DNA of 64,000 nt from Opisthorchis felineus (taxonomy: Eukaryota > Platyhelminthes > Trematoda > Opisthorchiida > Opisthorchiidae): assembly GCA_004794785.1 (NCBI GenBank), contig SJOL01007351.1:373164-437163 (forward strand). The letters are read 5' to 3'. Both the position numbers and the translations under genes were made by a program. Every line of letters starts with the position of its first letter. The stretch's first letter is position 1. The notes beneath the pieces are model-generated. The model was not told where the DNA came from. It saw nothing but the letters and a program-made list of their open reading frames with translations, and ran no database searches. This document shows positions 31,267 through 44,525 of this stretch, piece by piece.

Positions 31267-34200
31267 GTAAGTAAGAGTCGATCAGTAGGTAATGCAATTA
31301 GTCTGCACTTTGTTTCAGTAGGCTCGAACCGCAAACTCTTCCAAATGGCTCAAGACAAACTGGTAGATAATTTCCATCTAGAAGAAGAATGCATAAGTTG
31401 TCCGTCTGACCCACCTTATGAGGCAAAGCTTAACTATTCTGCATTTGTTTGTTTGTGTACACCTCCCTAATATCGAAATGAATGAGCTCCAGATGTGAGG
31501 GTTCTGTTTGTATTCAGATAATCCCTTTTAATTTGTGAGCATGTAGAAGCATATAGTTAACTCCCAGTAAGAGAGCCTCCAACTGAGGTACTCACTTCAG
31601 GCATGTTCTCAGATTTCGCACCGTTTAATCCACTCCTTTGGAATCTTTCGCAAATTTTGCATATTTTAATGAACAGTTTATTTATGTAGCCACCCCAGTC
31701 TATGTCATCAGCTTCTGTAGAACCGCTGCTAGGTGTCTACTACTGAAAGCAGCAGCCATGCAAAATTTTCATTGAACTCTATCGTCCAGAGGAAAATTGG
31801 TACCACTCTTTTCCGCACAGATCAGAAAAAATAGAGAAATTTTATCGTCCATAAGCCGAAGCATTTTTTCTCATTACAAGCATCTTTGCATCTTCCACCC
31901 CAATTGTGACTCAAGGTGGATTGGCGATATTGATGAAAATTTTAGTTTGGCCTGTATTTATTTTGTAGTGTAGTTACTCATCGCTTAGCAGCCTGATATT
32001 TCATCAGACCAACTTTTTGCCACCTTAAAGACTAGGCAGATTAACTGCAACATTACCCTAATTCTCATTCATACGGCCTGCTAGACTGGGCAGTGATTTC
32101 ATGGCTGTTCTTCACAGAAACCTAACCGTTTGGCGTAAGCCTGCCGATAACTATGGGATAACGTGTGCTTCCAAATATCTACTGGTCTTATTTACTGAAG
32201 ACAGGGTCCCAAAGTTTCTGTGACGATTGTAAACAGAAGTTCTGTCCACGTATTTATATAATTCCAAGGTAGTCTCTACAGTTCAAGCTAAAAACCAATA
32301 TCTTACAAGCATCCATTTCTACGTTTTGTGTTTCACTTTTAGACAATTGCTATAAAGTGGTGTGGGTGACTGACTTCGCGTCAAGGATTTTCCGTAATGC
32401 TATGCATAACAGTCAAGCAAAATTGTCATATCCTTCTATTTTTGCATGAACTCAGTTGTGTAAACAACGTACACATCAAAACTTATTGGAAATTAGTTTT
32501 AGAGTTACCTTCCATAATCTTGATATGCTCCTATCAGGGACGGCATGCAACTCCACTAGCAGCTACAGTCCCCTGAGTACATTGCAACATATTATAGGTG
32601 CATGAAATCCCAGGGGGACGAGACTGAAAGAATACATCATCAGTAAAGTTTCACAAACAACATGACCGGTGAACGTACTCACGGACAATGCGCTGCGCTG
32701 ACTGGTTGCAAAGGTTGATGGAAGCCAATTGTTAAACACAAACTTTTGAGTTCTATACTACATACATGCATTCTTGAAACCCTCCTAGAGACGGAAGCTC
32801 TAAAAGGTGAAACTGGGCTCTAGATCAAACTAGAATCAGCGGAAAGTGTAACTACCAAAACCTAGTAAGCCCCGGAGACGAATGTGTCTATTTGCCGGCA
32901 AACATTTTCGATTTTGAGGCCACCAGAAAACCCGGTGAGCTGTGTTGATTTTCATAATAAACGCATTGCCTAGCGAGACCCGTCGGCCCCGTCGGCCCCG
33001 TCGGCTGAGTGAGCTCAACTCAGTTGCGAAGTCTGATTTACAGTGTGACTGACAGACGATGAACCCGAAGTGACATCACTCAAACTTCCAGAATCTTATC
33101 ACACTACGCTCTAGAAACTCGAGTATAGCCGTTAACTCATCGGGTTTAAGAAGCATAATTTTCGTCCATTATTCCAGCCAACGATGGTCACTTCCTAGTA
33201 TTGGTCAAACCAATAAAATACAAATCTCTACTGCTGCAGATTGGCCTTCGTCCAAAGCTACTCCAAGAAAACGAATAATGACGGAGTCTTTCAGTAGAGC
33301 ATTTTCCAACAAATTTTCGCAACAGCTAGTAAATTTTGGCGTTATTCGATTGTCAAATCTTCCCCAAAACAAAACCAGTGAAGTTGCCTAATACTCGAAA
33401 TCTTGTTGATCACGTCCAAATTCTACAGAGAACTCCATAGTCCTTTGAACTTGGAAGCGTGTCCACGCATTACTTTTCTGGAAGTCATACACAGTGGCTT
33501 CAACCCGAGGATAAAATGAGTCAGTCTATATTCGCAATAAGCTCATTTTCAAATTACCTTGGCTTTAGCTTAAGGTCCGACAACTGATCCATTCGTCTAT
33601 GATATTTTTCAACTGGATTTGCTTCATAAAGGTCCCTTGTGTTTCATCTGATATCGTATTTGATATACCGTGGTATATTTGTCGACAAAACACCACTAAT
33701 AAGGTTGGTAAAAACTCTTCGACAGCCCACGACTGGTTTCACCCTTCTTAAGGCTCATCAGGTAGGCGCAGTCCTCCAGTTTCCGTCAAACTTATGTTCA
33801 ATTTGAAACCAAGTTGTAAGCAGTTTTTCCAACGCACTCATTCGCAGCTGAGATGCTGCTGATCCACCCAGTGCGAACAAAATTGTTCGCAAATAAGTGT
33901 AGTTCCGAAATTGTATCCAATCTGGGTTCAAGTGAAGCGTTAGGTGAACGGAAACTCTGGAACTGTGCTCAGATGATCAGCCTCGTTGGCTGTCGAGGAG
34001 CTTTCAGCAACCGTCAAGAGCTACTCCTTACTTCATTGGACTTTTGCCTGTTTGTGATGTTCTACCCACGATCCATGCCTTCCTAGTAGCCACTCGGTCT
34101 TTGAAAAGTCGATTGCTATTAACTGATATGGGTAGTGCAAGACCAACCAATTACCTAAACCGTAGTGTCCAGTCTTCTTTTCATCTTACTCTCAGGCATC

Positions 34201-37200
34201 ACTGGCAATATGATGGCTTGTTCCAATAGCTGGAGTTCCATTCCTCGCATGGGGGACATTGAATTATCATCATTTCAAATGAGGCTAAGCAGCTTGCACT
34301 CTAAGCGACCGCGAGCTTTTCCCTGATGGCCAAAAAATACCAGATGCTAAGGTCCCCTTACGCCAAATAAGCACCCGACGCTCAAAACCTCCATCTCTGC
34401 CGCCGGATAAGACACGGTTAACTGCAGTCAGTGGATGGCAGCTCCGTCCGATGCTTTAGTGGCCGTTGAAGTAGTCGACTACAATCAAGAACTTACCGGT
34501 GGTCAAGATCTTCGTTGATTATTCGGGAACAGAGCGTTCCACATACATTCCCGTGGGTATATATCGAGGATATCAGTGGCCAAAATCATCAGAAATTAGT
34601 TATTCTACGATACATTTTCAAATACTGTATGAACCAAAGGCTATCGGGTCAAGTTATCCTCTTCAGAAGTACCACAGTCCAGCCTTTGAAAGCCTACGGT
34701 CACAAGGGGTAAAAAATCTGCCCAATCCCCCAAAAGTACCGGGTATATTATCTACCTAACCTTAAGACGACACTAAGTTGGTTTTTATTTTTAACTTTTT
34801 GTAGCAACGTTAATGGCCCTGTTCTCTCCTGTATGCACTTTACTACCAACCCACATGATATTACAATGGGACCCACGGTGTAACAATGCGAAGCATCCCG
34901 GATACCTACTTAATTCGAGTCCGGTTATGGTCATGGCTTTCATTACTAACTCCGATCGCATCATTCTCAGACGGACCACAAAATAAAACATTTTGGCGGC
35001 TACATTTCAACTTTTGGGACTCCAAAGCCCTCCCACTGGGTATGAGAATGGTAAGGATAACTCACCTGAGTTTAGGAGGAAGAACAAAATATAACAAGCG
35101 TTCTAGTGAGACAAGCGACAGTGTTGCGTTCCAAAAAAGGGGTTTGCAGTATGAAAGTAAACTATCTCCAACACATGTACAGCCTGCCTCTTTTTTCATT
35201 GCATTTACCCAGCTATGGTCTGTTTGTCCAGTTTCTTGTGGTATTCATGTCACGTTCGGAGCTTCTTCACCCACTCTTCACACCTTTAGTGTGTTCAGAT
35301 CTCTTGCGTTTTCGAATTCGCATGCCTCGTTAAACGGTTCTAATTGTTATTGTAATTGAAGCGATGCGGCACACCTGAATTCTACAACCAATCACCCGGG
35401 TACATGCGATCACTGTATGATTCGTACTCAGTCAATTTCTAGGTGATTTTCGTTTGTCTATTCTACCGTCACGCTGCTAGTGAGTACAAAGAATAGGCCA
35501 GACACTAACGCTATATACGTCTCTCTAAGACGCCAAACTCAATTTGGGGAGAGAAGCGCAGTCCTGGGATGCTCTTTGCTAAACCCACACAACTGGTTTG
35601 ATAGAAAGTCCTTATGTAGGTTTGAAGATTGTACCATATCCCAAATCCATGGAATACTTGCTAAATCATGGAATACCTTGAGGTTTTGGTTGTCCAGTTG
35701 GTACTTGTAAGCCAGCTGAGCTGTGTATAAGACTTTGTTGAAGAAATTACAGTAGAATTATTCTGATCATCGGATAGCAACTACAGATGCAAATTAATTT
35801 CTTGGTCTCAATTTAGTCTGAAGTTTACTTACTCAAGAAGTACATCTCATACCAAATCTTGGTTTTATACGTGAGTCCAAACCATGAGAAGAATTGGGTA
35901 TCATAAAAGTATGTAAATGTCAACGATCCGGCTTGTTAAATTCCCCAAAAACTTCATGAAAAATGCAACTGACATCACTCATGAATTCCGTTTTAACTAG
36001 CTGAATTCAGATAGGCAGCACTTTCCCACTGGATTTTGAGTCTGTGCCGAAAAATTATCCAGCTATGGAATCCAGAGTGTACATCCTAGTTCCTTGGTAC
36101 GGGCAGCGTTTTTGGTGCACACATATCCAATGCTCTTCATTCAAGTCAACTTTAAATGAAGACTGATGATCATGTAAGGTGCAAAGACAGGTGTTTATAC
36201 ACGTCGAATTTCGAGGCAGACATCTGCAGGCATTTGTTTTAGGTGCTATCATTGTTTCAAACAGCTAGCTGCTACTGATTGGTCAGAAAACGCGTGACTC
36301 CGGTAGCGTCAAGCTGGAAGTCATAGCTGAAGGTTCACATGCTCGATCCACGTTAACCCATAAAAGGAGTTCAGAACAGGAGGAAAGAATCTGCGCAAAT
36401 AAGGTTTCCATGAACGGATTGTGCCTGTATGGCTAACATTTACTTGTTTCAAAAATTTTCAGGCATTTTTCGCATTGACTACCCCGCCGCATCAAATTTG
36501 GCAGCATGTCAGTTCCATCCTGGGTTGCAGTAAAATTATCTTTTGCAAATAATAAAATGCAAATTATTGTTGGAGAGGCTAGAGTGTTCGGCATTTTCGC
36601 CGTCACATAGTTCCACAGGTTTTTAGCTTTTATGGCTCTCAGCGACTTCACAATTGTCCCTTATCAAAGATGCCAAAGGTATCAGATACTTGACAGGAGT
36701 AGGGTAAATTTGGAGATCTTATTTTAACTGACATGTGATGTTGAGTTCTACTCTAAACAACAGTGAGTAGTGTATAGCGTACCTCGGAATTTTTATGCAG
36801 CTTATCGAAAGTCCCATCGATCAGGCCATCGGTCCAATAGACTAACCAAACACAAAAACTAATGAACACTTTCAATATGTTTTATCACAATCAGAAGCGT
36901 TGTCATACGCAAAAGCTAGGCAAAACAGAACTTGCGAACAAACGGTTGTGTGTTAAACTTCACCATGCTGCGTGACTCTTGGTTGAGGAAATCAGTCCTG
37001 GTGAGTCCATAATAGAATGCCGACGTGAGACAAAATCGGTCGTTTTGAGTGCACTGCTTGGCAAAACATCTACACCATATCAATTCCCAAGTATCCTAAA
37101 ATTCCTTCCCAACAAAGAGGAACAATTGCATTCACCTGTTTAGATGTGACCATTCAAGTACACTCAGGGGCTGCTCGCATATCACATTTCTGAGGTTCTG

Positions 37201-40200
37201 ATTCCGTCAGGGCCAATGGTATGCACTATAGGTGGGCCCTTGCAAGAAGAGGACTCGGACCTTGTTCCTCAACTAGTTGCCGTGGATTAGTGGGGATAAC
37301 TGAGCCAGACAAAGAACAGTATTGTTTAAAGCAAAGTGATATATATATATATATATATATAATATACGTATATTCACAGAACCATATCTCTTCAAACGAA
37401 TGTACCACATCCACCGAAGATATTCCTCATAGGGCCTTCACTACGTCCACTCCCTTCGACTCTTTAATCATCGTCTTTATAAAAGGGTTTCCTAATTAAC
37501 CGCACTCAGATGTTGTTTTCAAGAACAACAAGAACTCTGAAGAAGCCGACTTTGGATGAGTCACCAATGGCTCAACAATCAAGGGATGAAAACATAATAG
37601 TGTAATTTTTCTCCACAGCAATGGAGCGTCCGTTTGGAGGAGGAAGCCAAACATTGGGCCTGGCAGTGCATTGATTTGAAAGAACCCGATAATGACGACG
37701 GGGAGGTTCGTGGCTATTCAGAACAAGAAGATTACGAGTATGTTCCTTATGTCTACTGAAACTTACTTTGCTTTATTAGTAAAAACATCATCCTAAAAAT
37801 CATAAAACCTAGTGACTAATAGCAAACATAACGGCGCACACGACACATACAGTTTATGGTATATACAAATTGCACGCAAACTGCAACCAACCAAATTATG
37901 GTCTTCAGATAGTGTAAACTAAGGAAGAAAGTATTTATTTGTTCTCTGAAGTGTGCGAAAACGAAAGAGGGACCAAGTGGATGAAACCTGATAGTAATGG
38001 TATTGCACTGTACAGTGCGAAAATAGTACAGGAACGTTTCGAAAACGTAATACTTTTTCATTTGTGTACGGAATTTTGCTTCAAAATTTAAGCGCTTTTA
38101 GTTTTTATAACAACTTGTCATTTCTTCCTGGCCCACACATTAGTTGTCTCCTTCGAGAAAACCTCAAGTGGGAGAAAAAGCACTACAAAAAATTTATCAC
38201 AGAAATCGCCTAACAGCGGACAAGAAAACTTAAAAGACTTGAAGACGCCGAATCCCTGGATCAAGAAAAATCAGAATCAACCGCCAATTTTTTAGTAAAC
38301 CGGATATAATGCCTCCGTCTGGCGAAGGCTGGCTTGTCTAACAATGATGATTGGTGATTTCACCCCTCACTTCAGAGAATGTGACCGAGCCTCACTCAAA
38401 TTCATCTATCCACACCTGATGAAAGTGGGACCGCTTGAACTTGTAACTGTTGTGCCAATTTAATATTACCACAGCTGGTTGGTTTTCAGCATGTAAGATC
38501 ATCCTGTGAATATCTCCGTAGATCATAATTAATCAGATAAAACGGCATAAAATGTTGTTCATTATCCCATTATTTTTCAGAATACATATCCACTGTTGGA
38601 TTAGACTGTCACCATTTTTCCTAGCTTTTGGTCGGACAGTAATGTTAAGCAAGGTGCACAAAGATAGGAAATTATAGTTAGCTCTATGCTTGTCGTAGCC
38701 ATCTGCTGGATCATGTGGTTAACGTATGATATGCATTACCTTGGGATGAAGAATAGTGATGTCAGGAGCGGAGCACATGGTTGATCGTATGGTTCATGTA
38801 CTGTGCTTAGTAGTTCACTATCAGAGTACCAGAGAGGGACGAACTCATACAGCGAGCTAAAACATACATGTTTCCAATGGTACACAAAATAATATAAATC
38901 GGTTGATGCAAACAAAACAACGCGATCTGGTTGGACGGTCACTACTGCATTTAGCGTTAAAATCGGGTTATGTTACCTGCTAAATCCCATTTCTTTTAAA
39001 CAACCAGGAGACACAAAAATTCCGCGATCAACGCTTTTATGGCAATTTACCTATGCAAACAGCCTGTCTTAGAACGTGTCATCCATACACATGCATGTCT
39101 TCCGAATACACTAGGCACAGCTAACCCCTCGAAGTTGACTCAACTTTATTAGGTATAAGTGGGTAGTTGGGAGCGAAACAACATCATCCCAGAAGTGCAT
39201 GTACTGTAGGATTGCGCAGTCCGTCTTCCACATTGTCTGTAACCATGCTGATTTACCAAAACCTTTAGATTACCCTATTGCAAACAACGGTACGATTAAC
39301 CTGTCACACAAGTCTGACACATACCAGAATATAAATTAGCTTCTATGGCTGCCTGGTCAAGGAGGCTCTGTCTGTTGATAATCTTATAGGGTGAATAACA
39401 CTTGAGTATAGTCTTTGGAGTTTTCGTGGCATTTACTCACAGAATAATCCGCCACACACTCGTTGGTACCATTTCAGAGGATGTACTACACTTATTCAGA
39501 ATGAATATACTTTTTAACATGATATAGTATGCAGTTGCTCAGTTCCCGAAATCATGATATCCGTATATCTTGTGTCCTTGAAAGCATCCTAAAAGTGAAG
39601 GTGGTGCTACGGCTTGTTTTTAAAACATCTTGCCTACCTGTGTCTTCCATATGTGTAACTGGTGGGTAGGATAGAAACGTTAACTTTTATAAATGCCACC
39701 TTATTTACATACTCCTAGTTTAGGTGAAAAAAAATTGAAACTACTGTGCAGTCGGTTCTGATGCCTCCTCATGTATCCCTAAGACCCTATGGTTGCGAGT
39801 GCTGTACGGCAATTGGCTGTTCGTTTTAGCTGCTGCTGGATTTTCAGGCAACAGAAAATAAGATGAAATGACGTTTTACAGTTATATGGACAGTTGACAC
39901 TCAATACCATGAAGACCTAACTGCTCGTTGCTTCTGGCATAAGCTTTCTCCACAGTCGAATCACACGTGATCAATTAAGTGCTCTATTCCACCTAAAATA
40001 TGGATGCATCTAACTCGTATCCTCATCATGCAACTTTATAGCTCTGTACTAAATAGAGAGACCTGATACATCATTTTTTTCAATAATTTCATAAGACGCG
40101 GTAACTTGCTCAACCCATCGTGGAGTAGCATGAATGTTTCAACTAATGAAAATGTATAACGTACTGCTTTCCATTGTATCATTAGTGTCCAATTGAAACT

Positions 40201-43200
40201 GGCCGTTTTACTGGACTGAATGTCACTTATTATATCCTCCTGGTACAAAAACATTCGTTTGATCATTTTGTGGTAATCTCCAGATATGGTCGGTTGAGCT
40301 GAACTAGCAGCAGCGTAAAAAATATCCGTCGAAATAAATTCTATCTTTTCACCATTAGTTTCTGCTCAACCAGATTGTACTACCCAGCTAGAAAGTTATG
40401 GAAAATCGACGGCAAACCAACACACCGGTTGGGTTGATTGCTTTCTCATTATAAAGAGATGATATCAGGAGAACCTCTAGTAAACCCAGTAATCACTCAG
40501 CAATTTACATTGTCCACCGGGTTTTTTCAAAGAGACAAAAACATTACAACGCTCAATGAGTCTAGGCGGGATGAAAACTTTATGCAAATCCGCTTGAATA
40601 ATGCTGTCTGTGTGAGATGTATGGCCACGTGTCCAACCCCCTTTTCTTTACATTCAGCAGTCAAACAGATTAATTAAATCCAGTAATTTATTCTCAGTAT
40701 CTTTTTCAACTACTGCTACGCAGATATCAAAGTCATGCTAAGTAGTGCACGCGGGTTCCTGTTCTGAGAGGTGGTTATATTCTTCGAGGGGTTGCGGATC
40801 TTTATCCAATGTAAAGGATTGCTAGCTTCATGTCAGTCTGCAAGGAAAGTTTGCTGGAATTGGAGGAATTCCTGCCATGGGGTAATTGGTATTCTATATA
40901 ATTACTGTATATCGTTGAAAGAATGCAGATATCTACTCATTTCAAAGAACAGAATTTACAAAGACCTGATAATCATGACAGAATAGCGTAGTGTGCCGCT
41001 GACATGCCTTTGTCTCCTGTTTTCGGTGAGAACTCCTAGCCCGGCTTCTGTAGCGACTTTTTCCGCTTTTTCAGCTAAATGTTTAGTGCCAGTCTGCTTC
41101 CTGTGGTAGCACGCGCCGGGAGTTCACTTGGATAGCTTTAATAATGTGTTCCCTAGGGACAGTCAAAAAATTTTATTCGTTAACGACATGATTGAGCACT
41201 GTGAATGAAATAGCTAGAAAATCGAGTCTCAAATACGCACCCAATGGCAATAACTTATACGAGTACTTCCTAGCGGTTCGACAGGAAATTACTCCAATTT
41301 CTGTTAACTCGTTGTACGTATTGCCAACCGGAAAAGTCAAACCTCAACTAAACACACTTAATTTTGGCTACCAAGAGGACATTAAAGAGTTACACATGAC
41401 TGTTAAGTTTAGGGGTATCTTTCTATCGCACTTGCTGTTCAGGCACCAAAATTTCAAGGTTTGCTCAAGTTGGTTCCTCATGTTTTTTGTCATTAAATAG
41501 TAACTTTTTATTCCCATTCTTAAACTGTTTCGACCAGGATGCAATATGAAAATCTAAACGAACATCACCGATGAACTGAAAGTTCATAACTTAGATCAAA
41601 TGCAATGTTGTACTGCAAGACAACTAGACAAGCGAAGACTAACGCTCAGACTGTATCGCATTCTCCTACATGAGAAATGGTAGAGAATTCTGTGAAAATA
41701 TTTCCCCTTACATTTTGCCTTGGTTCTTTAACCTGTGTGTTACAGCATATTTGTGGACTGGTTTGGTGAACACAAAAACTACACCTACGGGCTTTTTCCA
41801 AAAAGCAGGAAAAGAAGCATTACTCGTTACACCCAAGTAAGTATCGTAAAAAAACTGATGAAGGTTCCATTTTTGTGAATTATTGGAAAGATCGGAATGT
41901 CCCAGCTGATTGTGGTCAAGATTAAAGCTTACCTTCCGTTAAACCCTGTAAACGAGATAGTTTGCGTGAAGTTAGCACCTTGAAAGTTGAGGAAACGTCC
42001 ATCTTTGAACGTGATGAATCAACTGTTTGGCAAAGGTAGAGGCTAAGTTTCGGCCAAATGTGGATTCATTCTGAATAGGCTGGTTGTATTTTTTCCATTT
42101 TTTGTTGTTCCGTCAGCCCGCGCGGATAGTTTGATGATGAAGCCGGAAGGTGTAATATAAATCCATCCCTTCTGTTACAAAGGTCACCGAAAGGTTAACA
42201 AGCTTATCGGTCATTCCAATATAAGCGTCAGTCTTCTTTCACTCCCAAAGGCAGCGAAACTTTGGTAATTAGTAAAATCACGCATGCTTTTCATGACACC
42301 CCCACCAACAGTTAACCGTATGGCATAGTGTTTGATGAGTGGCTGACAACGACTGTCAGAACGTACTAGGAACTCGATTGAGTGATATTCGAATACAATG
42401 ACGTGCTAGGAAAAAGATGAACAGGTGAACCTACTTCTTGCTGAAGGAATGATTCCCGATCACTTGGTCTCAAAAACTCTACTCTACAGTGGGCCTACGT
42501 TGAAACATCGATCAATGCTTGAAGTCATTCATCGGCTCAGTTTTAGTATCCTAGACTTTAACTCCTTTGAGCACTCGAAAGCAACACTTGTAGACTTTTA
42601 TCTACTTGTAAAAATAGTGGATCCAATGTCTTAGTGTAAGCAACGGAGTCCCAGATAGCTAATTCACTCGTTCAGCAGTCTGATAAATCATCCGTAAAGC
42701 AGCACTGAGTGTCTATCGTTTTCCAGCTGTAATTGGTTCCGTCCGTCCGTATACCATGCTAATCATACTTCAGTTTGTTAGGTAAACTGCTTTTCATCAC
42801 CAAAGATGATGTATCTCCTGTAAGTGATATGAATCTCTGTCCAAAATAAGCGGCAGTTTAGTAGGCAGAGTGATCTAATTGGGCAACACCTTGCACAGAC
42901 ATTGGTAGGCGACCAGCCAGAAAGACATGAAGAGATAAACATGTAGAAAGAATCGGCTTCTGAATGAAAAGATGGAGACTAAAAGACATATATGTACGGA
43001 CAGACAGCAATAATAAGTGTGACACACATGCATACACGGAACCAAACAAATGGTTAGGTGGAAGAGCGAATCAAGAATTCGGGAAATCCTATCTATCAAC
43101 GAGCGTAACATTCCAATGAACCACACACACACACAAATTAGACTTGGTCGTCCAAGCACACGATGCCGGTCTGATCACCCCCATACATCACCGTATCTTA

Positions 43201-44484
43201 ACTCCAACTGAGCTGCGGGGAGTAATTGGGTTACTGGGGAACAGTGAAATTTTGTTGTAATCACGTGCAAAAGATTTTGATTATACTCAACACCTACAAC
43301 AAAATGAGGTTCGATATATTCTCCGCGTCAAATCCGGCCGACTGATCTGCTCTTCGAGGCCATTAAGGCTGAACCTATGTAATCCCTGTCTGGCGACTCT
43401 GCTGGGAAGTTGAACGCACTAGGAAACAATCATTGTCATATCACTCTGGCAGACTTACGCGCTTCCTAGGGTTACTCGGACTACGCGACGAACAGCAGGG
43501 ATAACCCTATAGTTGTAACAAATCGCACGAACACAGGAACTAACACAGAACACGTGACAACACCAAACAGTCTCTTGCCCACTGTCATACATAATATATA
43601 TGAATGATTGGCTTCTCCAGTTTCGAAAGTTCTGAACAAGTATTTTCGAAGACGAGTCGCACTCAAAATCAAGGTTCACCGATATTTATCCGGTAGGATT
43701 TATCCACAGTTAGTAGGATCCAACGGGTCCCACTGCGTCTCTACATATTACTAAGAGCCAGATCCTGAGCATATCGAAGAGGTTTGTTTACTGTATGTTT
43801 CCTGGGTAACTGCAGCTACTAATATATAATGTCACATCATCCCAAAACTTGCCTCCAGTAACCCCAACCTACGTCATTACTGGGCTGTCGCATGTTAAGT
43901 GAAGTGTCTGATTCTTGAAACCTTACGCTGTTTGCTGTTTCTCATGGTAAGAAGAGACTTGAAATCAGAGCATCCCGTTTGCTGCTTAATGCTCTCTGCT
44001 GTTGCGGGTCGCGTTCTTGATAGGGATCCCTCCCCACTCAAAACATACCTCACATGTAGCACATTCACTCTAATGTGTGTTTTTCCAATGGGAACGCACT
44101 ACACTATGTACGGTTTCTCTTCCAGATTGTTTGGGCCACAACGGAAGAAGTTGGTTGTGTCACTTATTTCTGCTTCAGTTTCCAGAAGGCTGACGGCAGC
44201 TATCTGCAAGACGTCGATTATACCGTATGCAAATATTCGCCAGCGTGAGTGAGCCCTCTATCTGTCTGCAGTCCATCTGTAATTGACACTTCCATGGAGG
44301 CAAAAAGTTGAAATTAATCATGGTTCACTTTTTATTTATTCGTTTAATTAGTGAATATCAGTTATTTATCATATATATATATATATATATATGTCTGTGT
44401 ACAATTTCTCCTTTTATCTCCTTGAATCCTAGTGGAAACGTGGTCGGCGAGCCTCCTTATGATGTCCCAGAAGATGACCTTTAA
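31066..44484 (+). CDS. VAL-B: secreted SCP/TAPS (CAP-superfamily) protein, 5 exons
   Basis: The coding exons are 31066-31266, 37619-37737, 41746-41836, 44126-44244 and 44433-44484. They total 582 nt, or 193 residues, with phases 0, 2, 0, 2 and GT...AG throughout. A signal peptide (MRSSLLLVLTVPIVLEC core) is followed by the CAP domain: LEKHNLARSMVAEGKIQGQP, QWSVRLEEEAKHWAWQC, DWFGEHKNYTYG, ITRYTQIVWATTEEVGC, YTVCKYSP and GNVVGEPPYDVPEDDL. NLS and NYT are N-glycosylation sequons. The signature His is replaced by Arg (allowed by the CAP pattern), while the Glu in WFGE is kept. The length is normal for a single-domain VAL. The product is probably secreted. A TATA box precedes it and AATAAA follows the stop by 36 bp. 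It mirrors VAL-A, from which it diverges by an inverted arrangement. Confidence 0.88.
33688..34025. repeat. Foldback-family copy in VAL-B intron 1
   Basis: CACTAATAAGGTTGGTAAAAACTCTTCGACAGCCCACGACTGG, GGCTCATCAGGTAGGCGCAGTC and CCGTCAAACTTATG are followed by an inverted, diverged arm (TTGGCTGTCGAGGAGCTTTCAGCAACC). Confidence 0.7.
34971..35050 (+). CDS. Possible internal exon, unidentified
   Basis: An 80-nt open segment lies between a strong acceptor (TCATTCTCAG) and a strong donor (GTAAGG), phase 1 in and phase 0 out, encoding GPQNKTFWRLHFNFWDSKAL and PLGMRM. It sits in VAL-B intron 1, but its length is not a multiple of three, so it cannot be a simple cassette of that gene. Short enough to be chance. 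Confidence 0.25.
37341..37361. repeat. AT dinucleotide microsatellite
   Basis: A run of TA repeats lies in VAL-B intron 1. Confidence 0.9.
37619..37737 (+). CDS. VAL-B exon 2
   Basis: This exon is 119 nt, phase 0 in after TTCTCCACAG, phase 2 out at GTATGT. It encodes QWSVRLEEEAKHWAWQCIDL and DDGEVRGYSEQEDY, parallel to VAL-A exon 2 residue by residue at W, A, C and (E)xRG. Confidence 0.85.
37738..41745. other. VAL-B intron 2; one unexplained open frame
   Basis: The open frame at 41192-41500 on + (NEIARKSSLKYAPNGNNLYE, YFLAVRQEITPISVNSLYVL) looks protein-like but has no clear acceptor and only a weak donor. Nothing else is recognised. Confidence 0.35.
41746..41836 (+). CDS. VAL-B exon 3
   Basis: This exon is 91 nt, phase 2 in after GTGTTACAG, phase 0 out at GTAAGT. 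It encodes IFVDWFGEHKNYTYG...RSITRYTQ, with the conserved W-x-x-E and Y-T-Q of CAP proteins. Confidence 0.88.
44126..44244 (+). CDS. VAL-B exon 4
   Basis: This exon is 119 nt, phase 0 in after TTTCTCTTCCAG, phase 2 out at GTGAGT. It encodes IVWATTEEVGCVTYFCFSF and DVDYTVCKYSP, the CAP signature and the following cysteine strands. Confidence 0.9.
44371..44391. repeat. AT dinucleotide microsatellite in VAL-B intron 4
   Basis: A TA repeat lies about 40 bp upstream of the acceptor of the terminal exon. The intron is only 188 bp. Confidence 0.9.
44433..44484 (+). CDS. VAL-B exon 5 (terminal)
   Basis: This exon is 52 nt after TTGAATCCTAG, phase 2 in. It encodes GNVVGEPPYDVPEDDL and stop TAA (44482-44484). 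It lacks the acidic extension present in the same exon of VAL-A. Confidence 0.88.
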
Positions 44485-44519
44485 CCACATTTGCCAAAAA
44501 GGATCTTCCTCAAGTGAAC

Positions 44520-44525
44520 AATAAA
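44520..44525 (+). terminator. Poly(A) signal AATAAA of VAL-B
   Basis: AATAAA lies 36 bp after the VAL-B stop codon. Confidence 0.75.

Noticed and set aside
31267..31470. Readthrough frame after VAL-B exon 1 (SNRKLFQMAQDKLVDN) as exon 2 with a 48-nt intron
   Set aside because: It resembles CAP helix 2 loosely but lacks the Trp and has no usable donor. The exon at 37619-37737 fits in phase, motif and length.
32975..33005. GTCGGCCCC triplicate as a regulatory array
   Set aside because: It has only three 9-bp units, with no nearby gene start. Treated as a chance minisatellite.
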